DNA of 64,000 nucleotides from CAG-492 sp045643465. Its GTDB lineage: Bacteria; Bacillota; Clostridia; TANB77; CAG-508. The notes below the pieces were generated by a model, which saw only the letters and a program-made list of their open reading frames with translations, was not told the origin of the DNA and ran no database searches. Shown in pieces: positions 8,862 to 17,604 of this stretch. The stretch spans positions 1 to 64,000 of the forward strand of contig JAZUKV010000033.1 in assembly GCA_045643465.1 (NCBI GenBank). Reading direction: 5' to 3'. Every line of letters starts with the position of its first letter. Within the stretch, counting starts at the first letter, position 1. The position numbers and the translations under genes are program-made.

Positions 8862-8941
8862 TAATTTGCCAAACTCTCAGGTTATGTCCTGTTATATTTT
8901 AGATGAACAATGTATAATATTTCTTGAAAGAAGGGATAAAT

Positions 8942-9460
8942 ATGAATCAAGAAGAAATTGGAAAATTTATTTGTGAATTAAGAAAAGAAAAAAAAATGAC
9001 ACAAGAACAACTTGCTGAAAAGTTGGGGGTTACAGACAAGTCAATTAGTCGTTGGGAAAATGGAAGAACATTGCCAGATTTATCAATGATAACTATTTTG
9101 GCAGAAGAGCTTGATGTAGAAATATCAGAATTGTTAAATGGAAGAAGAATGATTAAGGAAGAAGGAGAGAAGTCAATAGATACAATAAATAAAGTCATTG
9201 AATATTCTAATAAAGAAAAGAAAGAGAAAACTACAAAGCTAAATAATTATTTTAGAGCAGCACTAATATGTATTTTAATTGTTATACTAGACAATCGATT
9301 TAGTATATTATCTTACATATTCAAAGCTAATATACCAGATTTTATAGATGGTGCATTATGTGGATTAGGATTGTTATTTGAATTTACTGGATTCTATAAT
9401 AACAACCATGATATAACTTTGAAACAAAAAAAATTAAGTTTATTTAAAAAAGATAAATAA
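8942..9460 (+). CDS. XRE-family helix-turn-helix regulator with membrane tail
   Basis: 172 residues. N-terminal HTH_XRE domain (~6-60: LRKEKKMTQEQLAEKLGVT, then SISRWENGRTLPDLSM). A linker leads to two hydrophobic segments (~100-120 and ~122-142), so the protein is probably membrane-tethered. The ATG at 8942 follows AGAAGGG; an in-frame upstream TTG is less likely. It lies just before the NatAB-like ABC genes and may control them, which is an inference from position. Confidence 0.87.
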   Translation: MNQEEIGKFICELRKEKKMTQEQLAEKLGVTDKSISRWENGRTLPDLSMITILAEELDVEISELLNGRRMIKEEGEKSIDTINKVIEYSNKEKKEKTTKLNNYFRAALICILIVILDNRFSILSYIFKANIPDFIDGALCGLGLLFEFTGFYNNNHDITLKQKKLSLFKKDK

Positions 9461-9642
9461 TATAACTTACAATATAATGTGAAATAAGTATAAGTAGAAA
9501 CAATTAATTGTAAAAAAAATATAAATATGTTAAAATGCTACTGGAAAAAATTAACAGATAATAAACCTGTTAAGAGTTATAGAAACATATGTATAATTTG
9601 TATATGTTAAAGTCAGTTACTAACAGAAGGAGGAATTAAAAA

Positions 9643-10533
9643 ATGAGTTTAGTTTTAAAAAATGTATCTAAATCATTTATTGACAAAAAAGTTGTAGATA
9701 ATATTTCGTTAGAATTAAATGAACCAGGTGTATATGGATTGCTTGGTACTAATGGAGCAGGTAAAACAACTACAATAAGAATGATATTAGGAATATTGAA
9801 AAAAGATGAAGGAACAATTACTTGGAAAGGTAAAGCTGTTAATAGAGAAAGTGTAAATTTTGGATATTTACCAGAAGAAAGAGGTGTATATCCAAAAACA
9901 AAAATATTTGATCAGTTAATGTATTTTGCAGAGCTAAAAGGAATGAATAAAAAAGATGCAGAGCAATCAATTAATAAATGGGCTAAAAGCTTAAAAGTAG
10001 AGCAATATATGCAACTTAATGCTGAAAAATTATCAAAAGGAAATCAACAAAAAATACAGTTTATGACAGCTGTAATACATAATCCAGATTTGGTAATATT
10101 GGACGAACCTTTTAGTGGGTTAGATCCTGTTAATACAGAGATCCTTAAAGACATTATAATAGGATTAGTTAAAGAAGGGAAATATATAATAATGTCAGCT
10201 CATCAAATGGTTACAATTGAAGAGTTTTGTAAAGATATTCTTATATTGAATAAAGGAAAAACTGTTTTACAAGGAAATTTAAAAGAAATAAAAAAATCAT
10301 ATCCTGTAAATAGATTAAAAATAGAGGTTGATAGAAAAATAGATGAATATATTAAAGAATTAAATTTAAAAATTGAAAATGAAAATGATAATGAGTATAC
10401 AATAAAGATTGAAAACGAAGAAAGTGCTCACAAACTTTTGGATAAAGTAATTTCAGAAAAAATCAAAGTAAATAAGTTTGAAATTATGAAACCAACATTA
10501 AATGATATTTTTATAGAAAAGGTGGGTGAGTAA
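9643..10533 (+). CDS. ABC transporter ATP-binding protein, NatA-like
   Basis: 296 residues. Walker A GTNGAGKTT (~35-43), signature LSKGNQQK, Walker B LVILDEP, followed by the GLDP D-loop and a switch His in MSAHQM. The C-terminal ~80 residues are typical of the NatA/YhaQ exporter ATPases. It works with the permease encoded 1 nt downstream of its stop. AGAAGGAGG precedes the ATG. The likely role is export of ions, antibiotics or peptides; the substrate is not evident. Confidence 0.92.
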   Translation: MSLVLKNVSKSFIDKKVVDNISLELNEPGVYGLLGTNGAGKTTTIRMILGILKKDEGTITWKGKAVNRESVNFGYLPEERGVYPKTKIFDQLMYFAELKGMNKKDAEQSINKWAKSLKVEQYMQLNAEKLSKGNQQKIQFMTAVIHNPDLVILDEPFSGLDPVNTEILKDIIIGLVKEGKYIIMSAHQMVTIEEFCKDILILNKGKTVLQGNLKEIKKSYPVNRLKIEVDRKIDEYIKELNLKIENENDNEYTIKIENEESAHKLLDKVISEKIKVNKFEIMKPTLNDIFIEKVGE

Positions 10534-10534
10534 A

Positions 10535-11755
10535 ATGAAAAATTTATTAACAGTAATCAAGTTTACAATGAAGGATATGGTAAAAAGAAAATCTTTTATT
10601 ATATCAACATTAATAATTTTAATTTTAATCGTTGTAGGAATGAATATACCAGGTATAATGAATTCTTTCAATGATAATGAACAAAAAATAATATTGGTAG
10701 ATAATGATAATATATTTGAAGGAAAGTTAGATTTATTAAATAGCTTAAATTTAGATTATAAGTTTGAAATTTCTAATGATTCATATGATAAAATAAAAGA
10801 AAAGATGAACAATGATGAAATAGAGAATGCTATTATTTTTGAAAATAAAGATGGAAATATAAAATTAAGATATATTGTAAAAGAAATAACAATGTATAAG
10901 GAAGTTCCTGAAGATGTAATAAGTGCCATAAATACAGTATATACAAATATACAAATTAGTAAATTAGACTTGTCAGAAGAGCAATTAAAATCATTAAATC
11001 CTAATTTTGATTTATCATTAGAGCAAACATCTGAAAAACAAGCACAGGGAAATGTAGTTGTAATAATGTTATTATCAATAGTATTATTCTATGCAATTTA
11101 TTTTTGTGCATATCAAGTTTCAAGCTCTATAACAACTGAAAAAACATCAAAAATAATGGAAACATTGGTTACTTCAACAAGTCCAAAAACAATAGTTCTT
11201 GGAAAAACAATAGGAATAGGGTTAGTTGGATTATTTCAATTAATAGCTATAATAGTAACTGCAGTGTTAAGTGCAAAAGCATTTTTAGACCCTGAATTGT
11301 TAGGCTCTGTATTAAATATGTCAAATATAACACTTTCATTAGGAATCATTACATTAGTTTATTTTATATTAGGATATGCTGAATATTCTTTACTATATGC
11401 ATTAACTGGTTCAAGTGTAAGTAAACCAGAAGATATACAGTCAGCTAATACACCAATTGCAATAATATCAGTAGTAGGATTTTATTTAGCATATTTTACA
11501 ATGTTTAATCCTACAAGTAATTTGAATAGTTTAGCAGCAGTATTACCAATATCATCTCCATTTTGTATGCCGCTTAGAATAATGATGGGATTAGCAAATT
11601 TTAAAGAAGTTGCAATTTCTATAGTAGTTTTGGCTATTACAAATTTTATTATAGCAAAAATAGCAATAAAGGTTTATTCAAGTGCAATTTTAAATTATGG
11701 AAGCAAAATGAGTTTTAAAGACTTATTTAAAATATATAAAGATAAATCAAAATAA
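10535..11755 (+). CDS. ABC transporter permease, NatB/YhaP-like
   Basis: 406 residues. One N-terminal membrane segment (~20-40), a large extracytoplasmic domain (~45-165), then about five membrane segments including the conserved TTEKTSKIMETLVTS loop of ABC-2 permeases. The ribosome site GGTGGG overlaps the end of the ATPase gene, so the two are co-translated. A terminator follows directly. A start at an in-frame GTG (10,526) is possible but less likely. Confidence 0.92.
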   Translation: MKNLLTVIKFTMKDMVKRKSFIISTLIILILIVVGMNIPGIMNSFNDNEQKIILVDNDNIFEGKLDLLNSLNLDYKFEISNDSYDKIKEKMNNDEIENAIIFENKDGNIKLRYIVKEITMYKEVPEDVISAINTVYTNIQISKLDLSEEQLKSLNPNFDLSLEQTSEKQAQGNVVVIMLLSIVLFYAIYFCAYQVSSSITTEKTSKIMETLVTSTSPKTIVLGKTIGIGLVGLFQLIAIIVTAVLSAKAFLDPELLGSVLNMSNITLSLGIITLVYFILGYAEYSLLYALTGSSVSKPEDIQSANTPIAIISVVGFYLAYFTMFNPTSNLNSLAAVLPISSPFCMPLRIMMGLANFKEVAISIVVLAITNFIIAKIAIKVYSSAILNYGSKMSFKDLFKIYKDKSK

Positions 11756-11794
11756 AATTTTGAGGATTAGCATCAGTGCTAATCCTCAATTTTG
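11756..11794 (+). terminator. Intrinsic terminator after the ABC operon
   Basis: TTTTGAGGATTAGC pairs with GCTAATCCTCAATTTT. It ends the transcript before the orphan 5S/tRNA unit. Confidence 0.85.
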
Positions 11795-11876
11795 TAAGGA
11801 GAAAGCAGTTTATAAAAAAAATAAAAAATTTTTAAAAAACTATTGAATAAAAAATGGCACTATTATATAATACTAA

Positions 11877-11994
11877 AAGTGGTGATGATTACATGGAGGA
11901 AATACCTGTTCCCATACCGAACACAGAAGTCAAGCTCCAATGTGCTGAAAATATTTGCGGGTTACCCTGCTGAGAAAATAAGTTGTTGCCATTA
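11877..11994 (+). rRNA. 5S ribosomal RNA (orphan, diverged copy)
   Basis: It contains the same conserved core CCGAACACAGAAGTCAAG and loop regions as the copy at 352. Many stem positions differ, and the changes keep pairing: helix III is ACATGGAG/CTCCAATGT here and ATCTAAAGG/CCTTTAGAT there. No 16S or 23S lies nearby. The maintained pairing suggests a functional gene rather than a decaying copy. Confidence 0.88.
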
Positions 11995-11999
11995 TATAT

Positions 12000-12075
12000 T
12001 CCTCTTTAGCTCAGTTGGTAGAGCGCTCGGCTGTTAACCGATAGGTCGTTGGTTCGAGCCCGACAAGAGGAGCCA
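12000..12075 (+). tRNA. tRNA-Asn (GTT), second copy
   Basis: Same cloverleaf and anticodon GTT as the copy at 480, with encoded CCA. The acceptor stem TCCTCTT/AAGAGGA is fully paired. The T stem is GTTGG/CCGAC with one G-T pair. It follows the orphan 5S by 5 nt, the same order as in the rRNA operon. Confidence 0.94.
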
Positions 12076-12086
12076 ATTCGAATTTT

Positions 12087-12127
12087 CGTCGAACTCATTG
12101 AAACTCAGTTTCAGCAAGGGTTCGACG
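12087..12127 (+). other. Covarying stem-loop after tRNA-Asn (copy 2)
   Basis: CGTCGAAC (12087-12094) pairs with GTTCGACG (12120-12127) around an inner GAAAC/GTTTC hairpin. Compared with copy 1, both strands of the outer stem have changed so that pairing is kept. Confidence 0.6.
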
Positions 12128-12191
12128 ATTTCGTGTTTTATACGGAAAAATCACAGATTTTATAAATATTTTCCTCGAAATTTTATTACAG

Positions 12192-12216
12192 GTCGATTTA
12201 ACAATCGGCTTTTTTT
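12192..12216 (+). terminator. Intrinsic terminator of the 5S/tRNA-Asn unit
   Basis: GTCGATT-TAAC-AATCGGC followed by seven T. Confidence 0.85.
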
Positions 12217-12272
12217 GCGTCTATAAGACACAAATTAGCCTCAAACACTTGATGTAAAGGAGGTTTTATGGT

Positions 12273-12545
12273 ATGATAACCACAGTTAATAAAAAAATAA
12301 GTATGGATAAAGATTTACTTTCTAGAATTAAATGGGCATGTACTTTTAGTAATTGTGTACCAAAGATAAAGAATGGCAATCTGAGAATGATAGAAAAAAC
12401 TAATCTGGCCTATATTGAGCCACATAGTGTTATTATTAAAGAAAAGTTATATCTATTTTTTAATAATCATGATTTTTTCTATGTTGGAAATTTATCAAAT
12501 AAGTTTCCGCTTTCAAGATTAAAAGATGTTATCGGTGGTAACTAA
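12273..12545 (+). CDS. Hypothetical small protein, 90 aa
   Basis: Not recognised. A basic, soluble protein with the pattern SRIKWACTFSNCVPKI and a C-terminal half rich in aromatic residues (LFFNNHDFFYVG). AAAGGAGG lies 11-12 nt before the ATG; a nearer ATG at 12268 meets a stop after two codons. It lies between the orphan tRNA and the serine recombinase and could mark the edge of the mobile element or belong to the chromosome. Confidence 0.55.
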   Translation: MITTVNKKISMDKDLLSRIKWACTFSNCVPKIKNGNLRMIEKTNLAYIEPHSVIIKEKLYLFFNNHDFFYVGNLSNKFPLSRLKDVIGGN

Positions 12546-12606
12546 TACTAAAAGTTTATTAATTTCAGTTTGAATCTTACATCATAATAAATGATAATGA
12601 CAATTG

Positions 12607-12642
12607 GTGTTAGTTAGCTACAAAGCAACTAGCACTTTTTTT
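12607..12642 (+). terminator. Intrinsic terminator upstream of the recombinase
   Basis: GTGTTAGTT pairs with AACTAGCAC (one G-T) and is followed by seven T. It shields the recombinase gene at 12,659 from upstream transcription. Confidence 0.8.
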
Positions 12643-12658
12643 ATTAGGGGGAATATTA

Positions 12659-14539
12659 ATGGAAACACTAGAGCAATTAGTTCATGCAAACAAAAAAATG
12701 GCAGGTATTTATATTAGAGTAAGTACAGAAGACCAAGCAAGAGAAGGATTTTCTTTAGGAGAGCAAGAAGAAAAGTTAAGACAATTATGTAAGTATAAAG
12801 ATTTTGAAATTTATAAAGTTTATAAAGATGCTGGAATATCTGCAAAAGATATGGAACACAGACCACAGTTTCAAAAAATGATTGAAGATATGAAAGCAGG
12901 TAAAATAAATTACATAGTAGCCTATAAACTAGATAGAGTAACTCGTAGCGTAAGAGATTTAGAAACACTAATTAGTACATTAGAGCAATATCATTGCTAT
13001 TTAATATGTGATAGAGATGACGTAAACACTTCAACAGCCAATGGTAGATTCTTTGTTAGAATGTTGACTGTATTATCACAATTAGAAATAGAAATCGTAT
13101 CTGAGAGAACTAAATTTGGCATGGCAGGAGCAATTAAAGCAGGACACATTCCAGGTTCATGTCCACTAGGATATTATAGAGATAAAGATAAAGTATGCAG
13201 AGTAGATCATTCTACAAAAGATATTGTAATTAGAATTTTTAATATGTATTTAGAAGGTAAATCTTATCAAACAATTGCAAATATATTAGATAAAGAAAAA
13301 GTATTATATCCAGAAAAGAAAAAATGGACAGATGGAGCAATTAAAAGAATTATTCATAACAGAGTATATGTAGGCGATTTTGAAAGATATAAATATGATG
13401 CTAGTAAAGAAACAGAACTATATATGGATGTAGTTGAACCAATCATTTCTAGAGCTATGTGGGAAGAAGTTCAAAATCAAACAACAGTCAATCAAAAATC
13501 ATTTTCCAGAGACAGAGTTTATATATTTTTTCAGAAATTAATTTGCCCTGAATGTGGTAATATAATGACTTGCAAAGGTAGTGGTGGGGAAAAGAAAAAG
13601 TATGTTTATTATCACTGTACTAAATGCAAAACCTATTTTAGAGAAGATTTAATTGAGGAGTGTTTGATTGAATACATACTAGATTTAATAGAGTATGATT
13701 ATACTGTTAATAAATTCTTTTACCCTATTCTAGCTGAGAAGAAAACAAGTGAAACTGAGAAGATAGAAAAAGAAATTAAGTTACTAAACGAACAAAAAGA
13801 TAGACTAAAAAAAGCCTATATGAATGGTGTTTTGGAGATTGAAGATATATCTGCTGACTATGAGTTAATTGACGATAAATTAGCGAAATTAGAGAGTCAA
13901 AAACTAGATGCCCTTGATTATGATAAAGAAATGTATAACCCTGCACATTTACTTGCACAAAGGGATATTGAAAGAGAAAAATTAACAGAAAAAGGTATGT
14001 ATAAGGACTTATTATTGCAACTTTGGAGGCAGAAAACCAAAGATGAAAAACAATCTTTTATATCCAAATTTATTGATACGGCTGTTCTGAAAAAGAATGA
14101 TGAGGGAGAATTTTATATAGATAAAATAAACTTTAGAAGTAGCTTTATAGAGCAAATTGATAAATTATATGGAGAAGGAGTAATTGATATACCTTCTAAA
14201 ATAGAAGCAGATGGTAATATTAATGATGTAAAAGTAAGTGTTAATTTAAATAATAAGCAATTAGACGAGTACATAAATGAGATGAAAAAAGAGCTTAACA
14301 TTAACTATTTAGACCTTGGCGAGTATTATTATCATGATGAACATTTTGATGAAAATTATGATACAAAAACTGAAATTGCTACAATAAAAAACAAAGCTGT
14401 TGAATTTAAATTAAAGAAAAATGAGAAGGCAATAAGAATGATTGCGATAAAAAATAGAAAGAATTTTTTAGCTAAAGAAGAATATAAAATGAGACTTGGA
14501 GTTGTAACAAAAGTTAATAAAAACAGATGTAAAAAATAA
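12659..14539 (+). CDS. Large serine recombinase, TnpX/TndX-like
   Basis: 626 residues. N-terminal resolvase/invertase domain with catalytic Ser22 in YIRVSTEDQ, the DRVTRS segment and the ERTKFGM helix. Then the recombinase domain, a zinc ribbon (CPECGN ... CTKCK, ~299-323) and a long coiled coil (~360-450). This is the architecture of recombinases that excise and insert Tn4451/Tn5397-type elements. The next gene is TnpV-like, as in Tn4451, where tnpX lies at the left end. The left boundary should therefore be close upstream of this gene. GGGGGA precedes the ATG at some distance. Confidence 0.93.
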   Translation: METLEQLVHANKKMAGIYIRVSTEDQAREGFSLGEQEEKLRQLCKYKDFEIYKVYKDAGISAKDMEHRPQFQKMIEDMKAGKINYIVAYKLDRVTRSVRDLETLISTLEQYHCYLICDRDDVNTSTANGRFFVRMLTVLSQLEIEIVSERTKFGMAGAIKAGHIPGSCPLGYYRDKDKVCRVDHSTKDIVIRIFNMYLEGKSYQTIANILDKEKVLYPEKKKWTDGAIKRIIHNRVYVGDFERYKYDASKETELYMDVVEPIISRAMWEEVQNQTTVNQKSFSRDRVYIFFQKLICPECGNIMTCKGSGGEKKKYVYYHCTKCKTYFREDLIEECLIEYILDLIEYDYTVNKFFYPILAEKKTSETEKIEKEIKLLNEQKDRLKKAYMNGVLEIEDISADYELIDDKLAKLESQKLDALDYDKEMYNPAHLLAQRDIEREKLTEKGMYKDLLLQLWRQKTKDEKQSFISKFIDTAVLKKNDEGEFYIDKINFRSSFIEQIDKLYGEGVIDIPSKIEADGNINDVKVSVNLNNKQLDEYINEMKKELNINYLDLGEYYYHDEHFDENYDTKTEIATIKNKAVEFKLKKNEKAIRMIAIKNRKNFLAKEEYKMRLGVVTKVNKNRCKK

Positions 14540-14567
14540 TTTAAAATGTCAAAAAGGAGTGAAATAA

Positions 14568-14975
14568 ATGGATAAATTGGAAAATAAAGAAACAGATAAT
14601 AAAGAAATTTATGATGAAAATAACGGCTTATACTACACAAAAGTAGGCGATTATTATTATCCAAATATTGTTATAGATGATGAAGAAAAGGTTACTTTAG
14701 GTAAGTATGGAAGAGCAAGATTACAATATTTAAAAAGCCATAAACGTGGTTTATGGTCTGAATTAATAATGACTGAAAAACTAACAAAACATCTAAAAGA
14801 TGTTGATGATAATGCTAGTAATAAGGTTAAAAATATTATTAATAATCTTGCTAAAAGGGACAACTTTCCTATCTATTATGATGGAATTATTGACCAACTT
14901 GAGTGGGTAAAAACTATGAATAATTATAAAAATATGGCAGAGGAAATAGTTTATAATGAACTAATCTACTTCTAA
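14568..14975 (+). CDS. TnpV-like transposon protein
   Basis: 135 residues resembling the TnpV family of Tn4451-like elements: YTKVGDYYYPNI, then LGKYGRARLQYLKSHKRGLW, and the C-terminal signature NNYKNMAEEIVYNELIYF. The role of TnpV in transposition is not well defined. AAAAGGAG precedes the ATG. It lies 28 nt after the recombinase, so the two are probably co-transcribed, and a terminator follows at once. Confidence 0.85.
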   Translation: MDKLENKETDNKEIYDENNGLYYTKVGDYYYPNIVIDDEEKVTLGKYGRARLQYLKSHKRGLWSELIMTEKLTKHLKDVDDNASNKVKNIINNLAKRDNFPIYYDGIIDQLEWVKTMNNYKNMAEEIVYNELIYF

Positions 14976-14982
14976 TTTAATG

Positions 14983-15017
14983 TGACCAATTTGTGCAAAT
15001 AAGTTGGTCATTTTTTT
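14983..15017 (+). terminator. Intrinsic terminator after tnpV
   Basis: TGACCAA pairs with TTGGTCA and is followed by seven T. Confidence 0.85.
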
Positions 15018-15094
15018 ATTATAGAACTAATGAAAGGTTCTTTTAGTAGGTATTATTCATAAATTATATACAAGCATAATTATGAAAAAATTGT

Positions 15095-15301
15095 CCTAGC
15101 GAGCACTGAATTTGGGTGACCGCGAAATCGCTTTTCACAAAATTCTACTTTTATGGGGACACCCCCAATCCCTTTATAAAAAATTCTATAAGAGCAAAAA
15201 AATTTTTATACTAAAAATGTGCTAAGGGTTTGGGACAAAGTCTCATAGTAACAGAATGTGAAATAGACGAATTACGGCTAGCCACATTCAGTGCTTGCTG
15301 G
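15095..15301. repeat. Non-coding region framed by a long imperfect inverted repeat
   Basis: CCTAGCGAGCACTGAAT (15095-15111) is the inverse of ATTCAGTGCTTGCTGG (15286-15301), with one mismatch and one extra base, and weaker pairing continues inward. Inside are GTGACCGCGA/TCGCTTTTCAC, GGGG-ACA-CCCC (15155-15165) and CCCCAATCCC/AAGGGTTTGGG. The whole 207 nt can fold as one structured unit. It may be an oriT or transposon end, or a structured RNA. The rest of 15,018-15,502 shows no gene. Confidence 0.55.
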
Positions 15302-15502
15302 AACCAAATTTCTTTATTAAAATGTTAAAAAAAATTTAAAGTAGAACTTTGTTTATTTAATGCTCTTTTACGGCTGTAAGGTTTATAATTGCGTTGCTTG
15401 GAAGGGTTGCAAATATAAAATGTTATGGTATAATTTTGTTAAATTGGAAAGAATAAAAAAATAACTCATAGTATAGAAAAAAGAGTTTAATGGGAGAAAC
15501 AA

Positions 15503-15946
15503 ATGAAATATAATGAAATAACATTTTCAGAAATTGATTTAATTTTAGATAATATGGAAGATGAATATGTAAATAAAATTCCAAGCAAATTAAGAGAATT
15601 TATCAAAGGAAACAAGAAGAATAATTATATTCCCAATATAGATTCTAATAAATCACTAGAAGAACAAAAATTACAAAAAGAAACAAAAATTTTATTATCC
15701 ATTTTATATATGAATTATTGGTGTGAAAGCGAAGAAGAAAAGAAAAAATTATTAGAAAAATTTGCAGAAAATGAAAATATAAAAGAAGCTGAATTAAAAG
15801 AAAAGTATAACATTGAAAATATTTACAGAAGAAATATAAGCAAAAGTAATGAAACAGAACAACAAGAAAATTCATTACAAATTTATAAAGAAGATGGAAT
15901 ATTTAAAAAGATATGGAACAAAATTATAAGGTTCTTTATAAAATAA
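15503..15946 (+). CDS. Small acidic protein of a recurring family (member 1)
   Basis: 147 residues, function unknown. Two related proteins are encoded in this window at 53,419 and 56,489. Shared pattern: EI..IL.NM...Y.NKIP.KL.EFI..NK....Y.P.ID, then ET...L..LY..YWC, then a charged helix. The C-terminus is a basic amphipathic stretch, YKEDGIFKKIWNKIIRF, that could touch membrane or nucleic acid. No signal peptide. ATG at 15503 after GGGAGAAAC. It precedes the HExxH protein gene by 34 nt, so the two are likely one operon. Confidence 0.72.
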   Translation: MKYNEITFSEIDLILDNMEDEYVNKIPSKLREFIKGNKKNNYIPNIDSNKSLEEQKLQKETKILLSILYMNYWCESEEEKKKLLEKFAENENIKEAELKEKYNIENIYRRNISKSNETEQQENSLQIYKEDGIFKKIWNKIIRFFIK

Positions 15947-15980
15947 TTATACAAAAGTAAGAAAGGTGTGTTATTTGTAA

Positions 15981-17588
15981 ATGGCTAGACAATTTGATAA
16001 AAGTGTTTTAACAGTTCAAGAAGAACAAAGATTAATTAAAGAAATGTCAGATTACTATATGCAACACGAATATGATCCAAACAATGAACAAATGAAACAA
16101 GAATTAGAGAACTATTTATATAGATTATTTGAATTAAATGTTAATGAAATGGGATATATACCAGAATTAACAGAAAACAATGGTGGAAAAGTAGATTTTG
16201 AAAATGCAAATAAAATCAGATTACAATTTTTTGAAGACATAGATGATTTAGGTGTTGGTTATACAGGAATATCAGGAGCACAAGAAATAGATGAAAATGG
16301 AAATGCTATATTTGGTGCTATTCCAATTTCCATAAACATGGCAAGAGCACAAAAAGGTGAACCATTTGATATAGTAAAACTTATAAGTGGAATGTACCAT
16401 GAATTAAATCATGTTAGACAATTAATAATGGTAAGAGAAGGTATAAGCAGTAAAGAAACTATACAATATGCCAGAGAATTTGCATTGAAACAAGCAGGAA
16501 AATCAGGTTTTTATATACAAAATTATAATAAATTATTCACAGAAAGCGAATCTTTAAGAGATGTAGATTTAACTGAAATTGGAACAAAAAGCATTTTTGG
16601 AGGAATAAAAAATGTAGGTTATTATAGTTTAAATAAAAATTATATTAATCCAATTTTCAGAGACGAAGTTTCTGACGAATTAGATACATGTATTACATCA
16701 GACTTAATAAAATTATATCCAGTATTACAAAAAGAATATAATATGGATGGAACAAGAAAAAGTGCTACTCAATTAGTTACGTCACTAAAAGCAGAACTAG
16801 ATAATTTATCAAGCAATGATGAACTAGATGAATATGACAAAAGAAATTCAATCAAAGATTGCAAAGAAATGTACTTTGAACTAATTTTTAGAGCTATTGA
16901 CAAAGAAGGATTAACAGTAGAACAAATATCACAATTAGACAGTATGTATGCAGAATATGGTAGTCTATCTACTGATATACAAAGCTATTTTGAAAGTCAA
17001 ATAAAGAAAATAAGTGAAGCAGAACATTCTTTAACTCCACAGGAAATAGAAGATATTACAAATTTTTATAAAGATAAAATTAATGCACTTACTGATAGAG
17101 AATGGTCATTTGGATTAACGGAAGAAGAACAACAAAAAGCCGCAGAAGAAAGAAAAGCACTTGAAAAAAGTGAAAATGATTATAATAATCCAAATGGAAA
17201 ACCTATAACATTTAAAAGAAAAATTCATAAACAGACAATAAAGTTTGTTGATAATAGTGAATTAGGTGATACAAGTGAGGAATGGTCATTTGGATTAACA
17301 GAAGAAGAACAACAAAAAGCCGCAGAAGAAAGAAAAGCACTTGAAAAAAGTGGAAATGATTATAATAATCCAAATGGAAAACCAAGACAATATGAAAGTA
17401 CGAAAAAACAACCAATTAGAATTACTTTGTCTGATGTAGAGGATATTTTAGATTCTTCAGATATAACTTTATCAGAATACAAAGAAGGAGTTACAAAACT
17501 AAAAGAAAAGGTTATAGAGCAAACAAGAGGAAATAATGAAGTTACAGAGCAACAAAGAAATGATGAACACGCAAGGGAAAGAGAATAA
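15981..17588 (+). CDS. Putative zinc metallopeptidase-like protein (HExxH)
   Basis: 535 residues, not assigned to a family. Residues 140-144 read HELNH, an HExxH zinc-binding motif, inside a helix (SGMYHELNHVRQ), which suggests a metallopeptidase domain in roughly residues 60-200. I could not place the third metal ligand. The rest is helical, with two near-identical 35-residue repeats (~374-408 and ~434-468) containing EWSFGLTEEEQQKAAEERKA. No signal peptide or membrane segment. It sits between small-protein member 1 and an ABC exporter, so maturation of an exported substrate is conceivable, but this is only inference. Confidence 0.65.
   Translation: MARQFDKSVLTVQEEQRLIKEMSDYYMQHEYDPNNEQMKQELENYLYRLFELNVNEMGYIPELTENNGGKVDFENANKIRLQFFEDIDDLGVGYTGISGAQEIDENGNAIFGAIPISINMARAQKGEPFDIVKLISGMYHELNHVRQLIMVREGISSKETIQYAREFALKQAGKSGFYIQNYNKLFTESESLRDVDLTEIGTKSIFGGIKNVGYYSLNKNYINPIFRDEVSDELDTCITSDLIKLYPVLQKEYNMDGTRKSATQLVTSLKAELDNLSSNDELDEYDKRNSIKDCKEMYFELIFRAIDKEGLTVEQISQLDSMYAEYGSLSTDIQSYFESQIKKISEAEHSLTPQEIEDITNFYKDKINALTDREWSFGLTEEEQQKAAEERKALEKSENDYNNPNGKPITFKRKIHKQTIKFVDNSELGDTSEEWSFGLTEEEQQKAAEERKALEKSGNDYNNPNGKPRQYESTKKQPIRITLSDVEDILDSSDITLSEYKEGVTKLKEKVIEQTRGNNEVTEQQRNDEHARERE
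17100..17383 (+). repeat. Two 104-bp direct repeats inside the HExxH gene
   Basis: 17,100-17,203 and 17,280-17,383 differ at only about two positions and are offset by exactly 180 bp (60 codons). The frame is kept. Nucleotide-level identity points to recent duplication, and recombination between the copies would delete 60 codons cleanly. Confidence 0.85.
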
Positions 17589-17604
17589 GGTTAGGAGAAT
17601 ATGA

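Noticed and set aside
11843..12037. A 64-codon reading frame over the orphan 5S and tRNA
   Set aside because: It lies inside RNA genes, has no ribosome site and no protein-like composition.
15095..15301. Inverted repeat as a complete insertion sequence
   Set aside because: There is no transposase inside 207 nt and no target duplication is evident.
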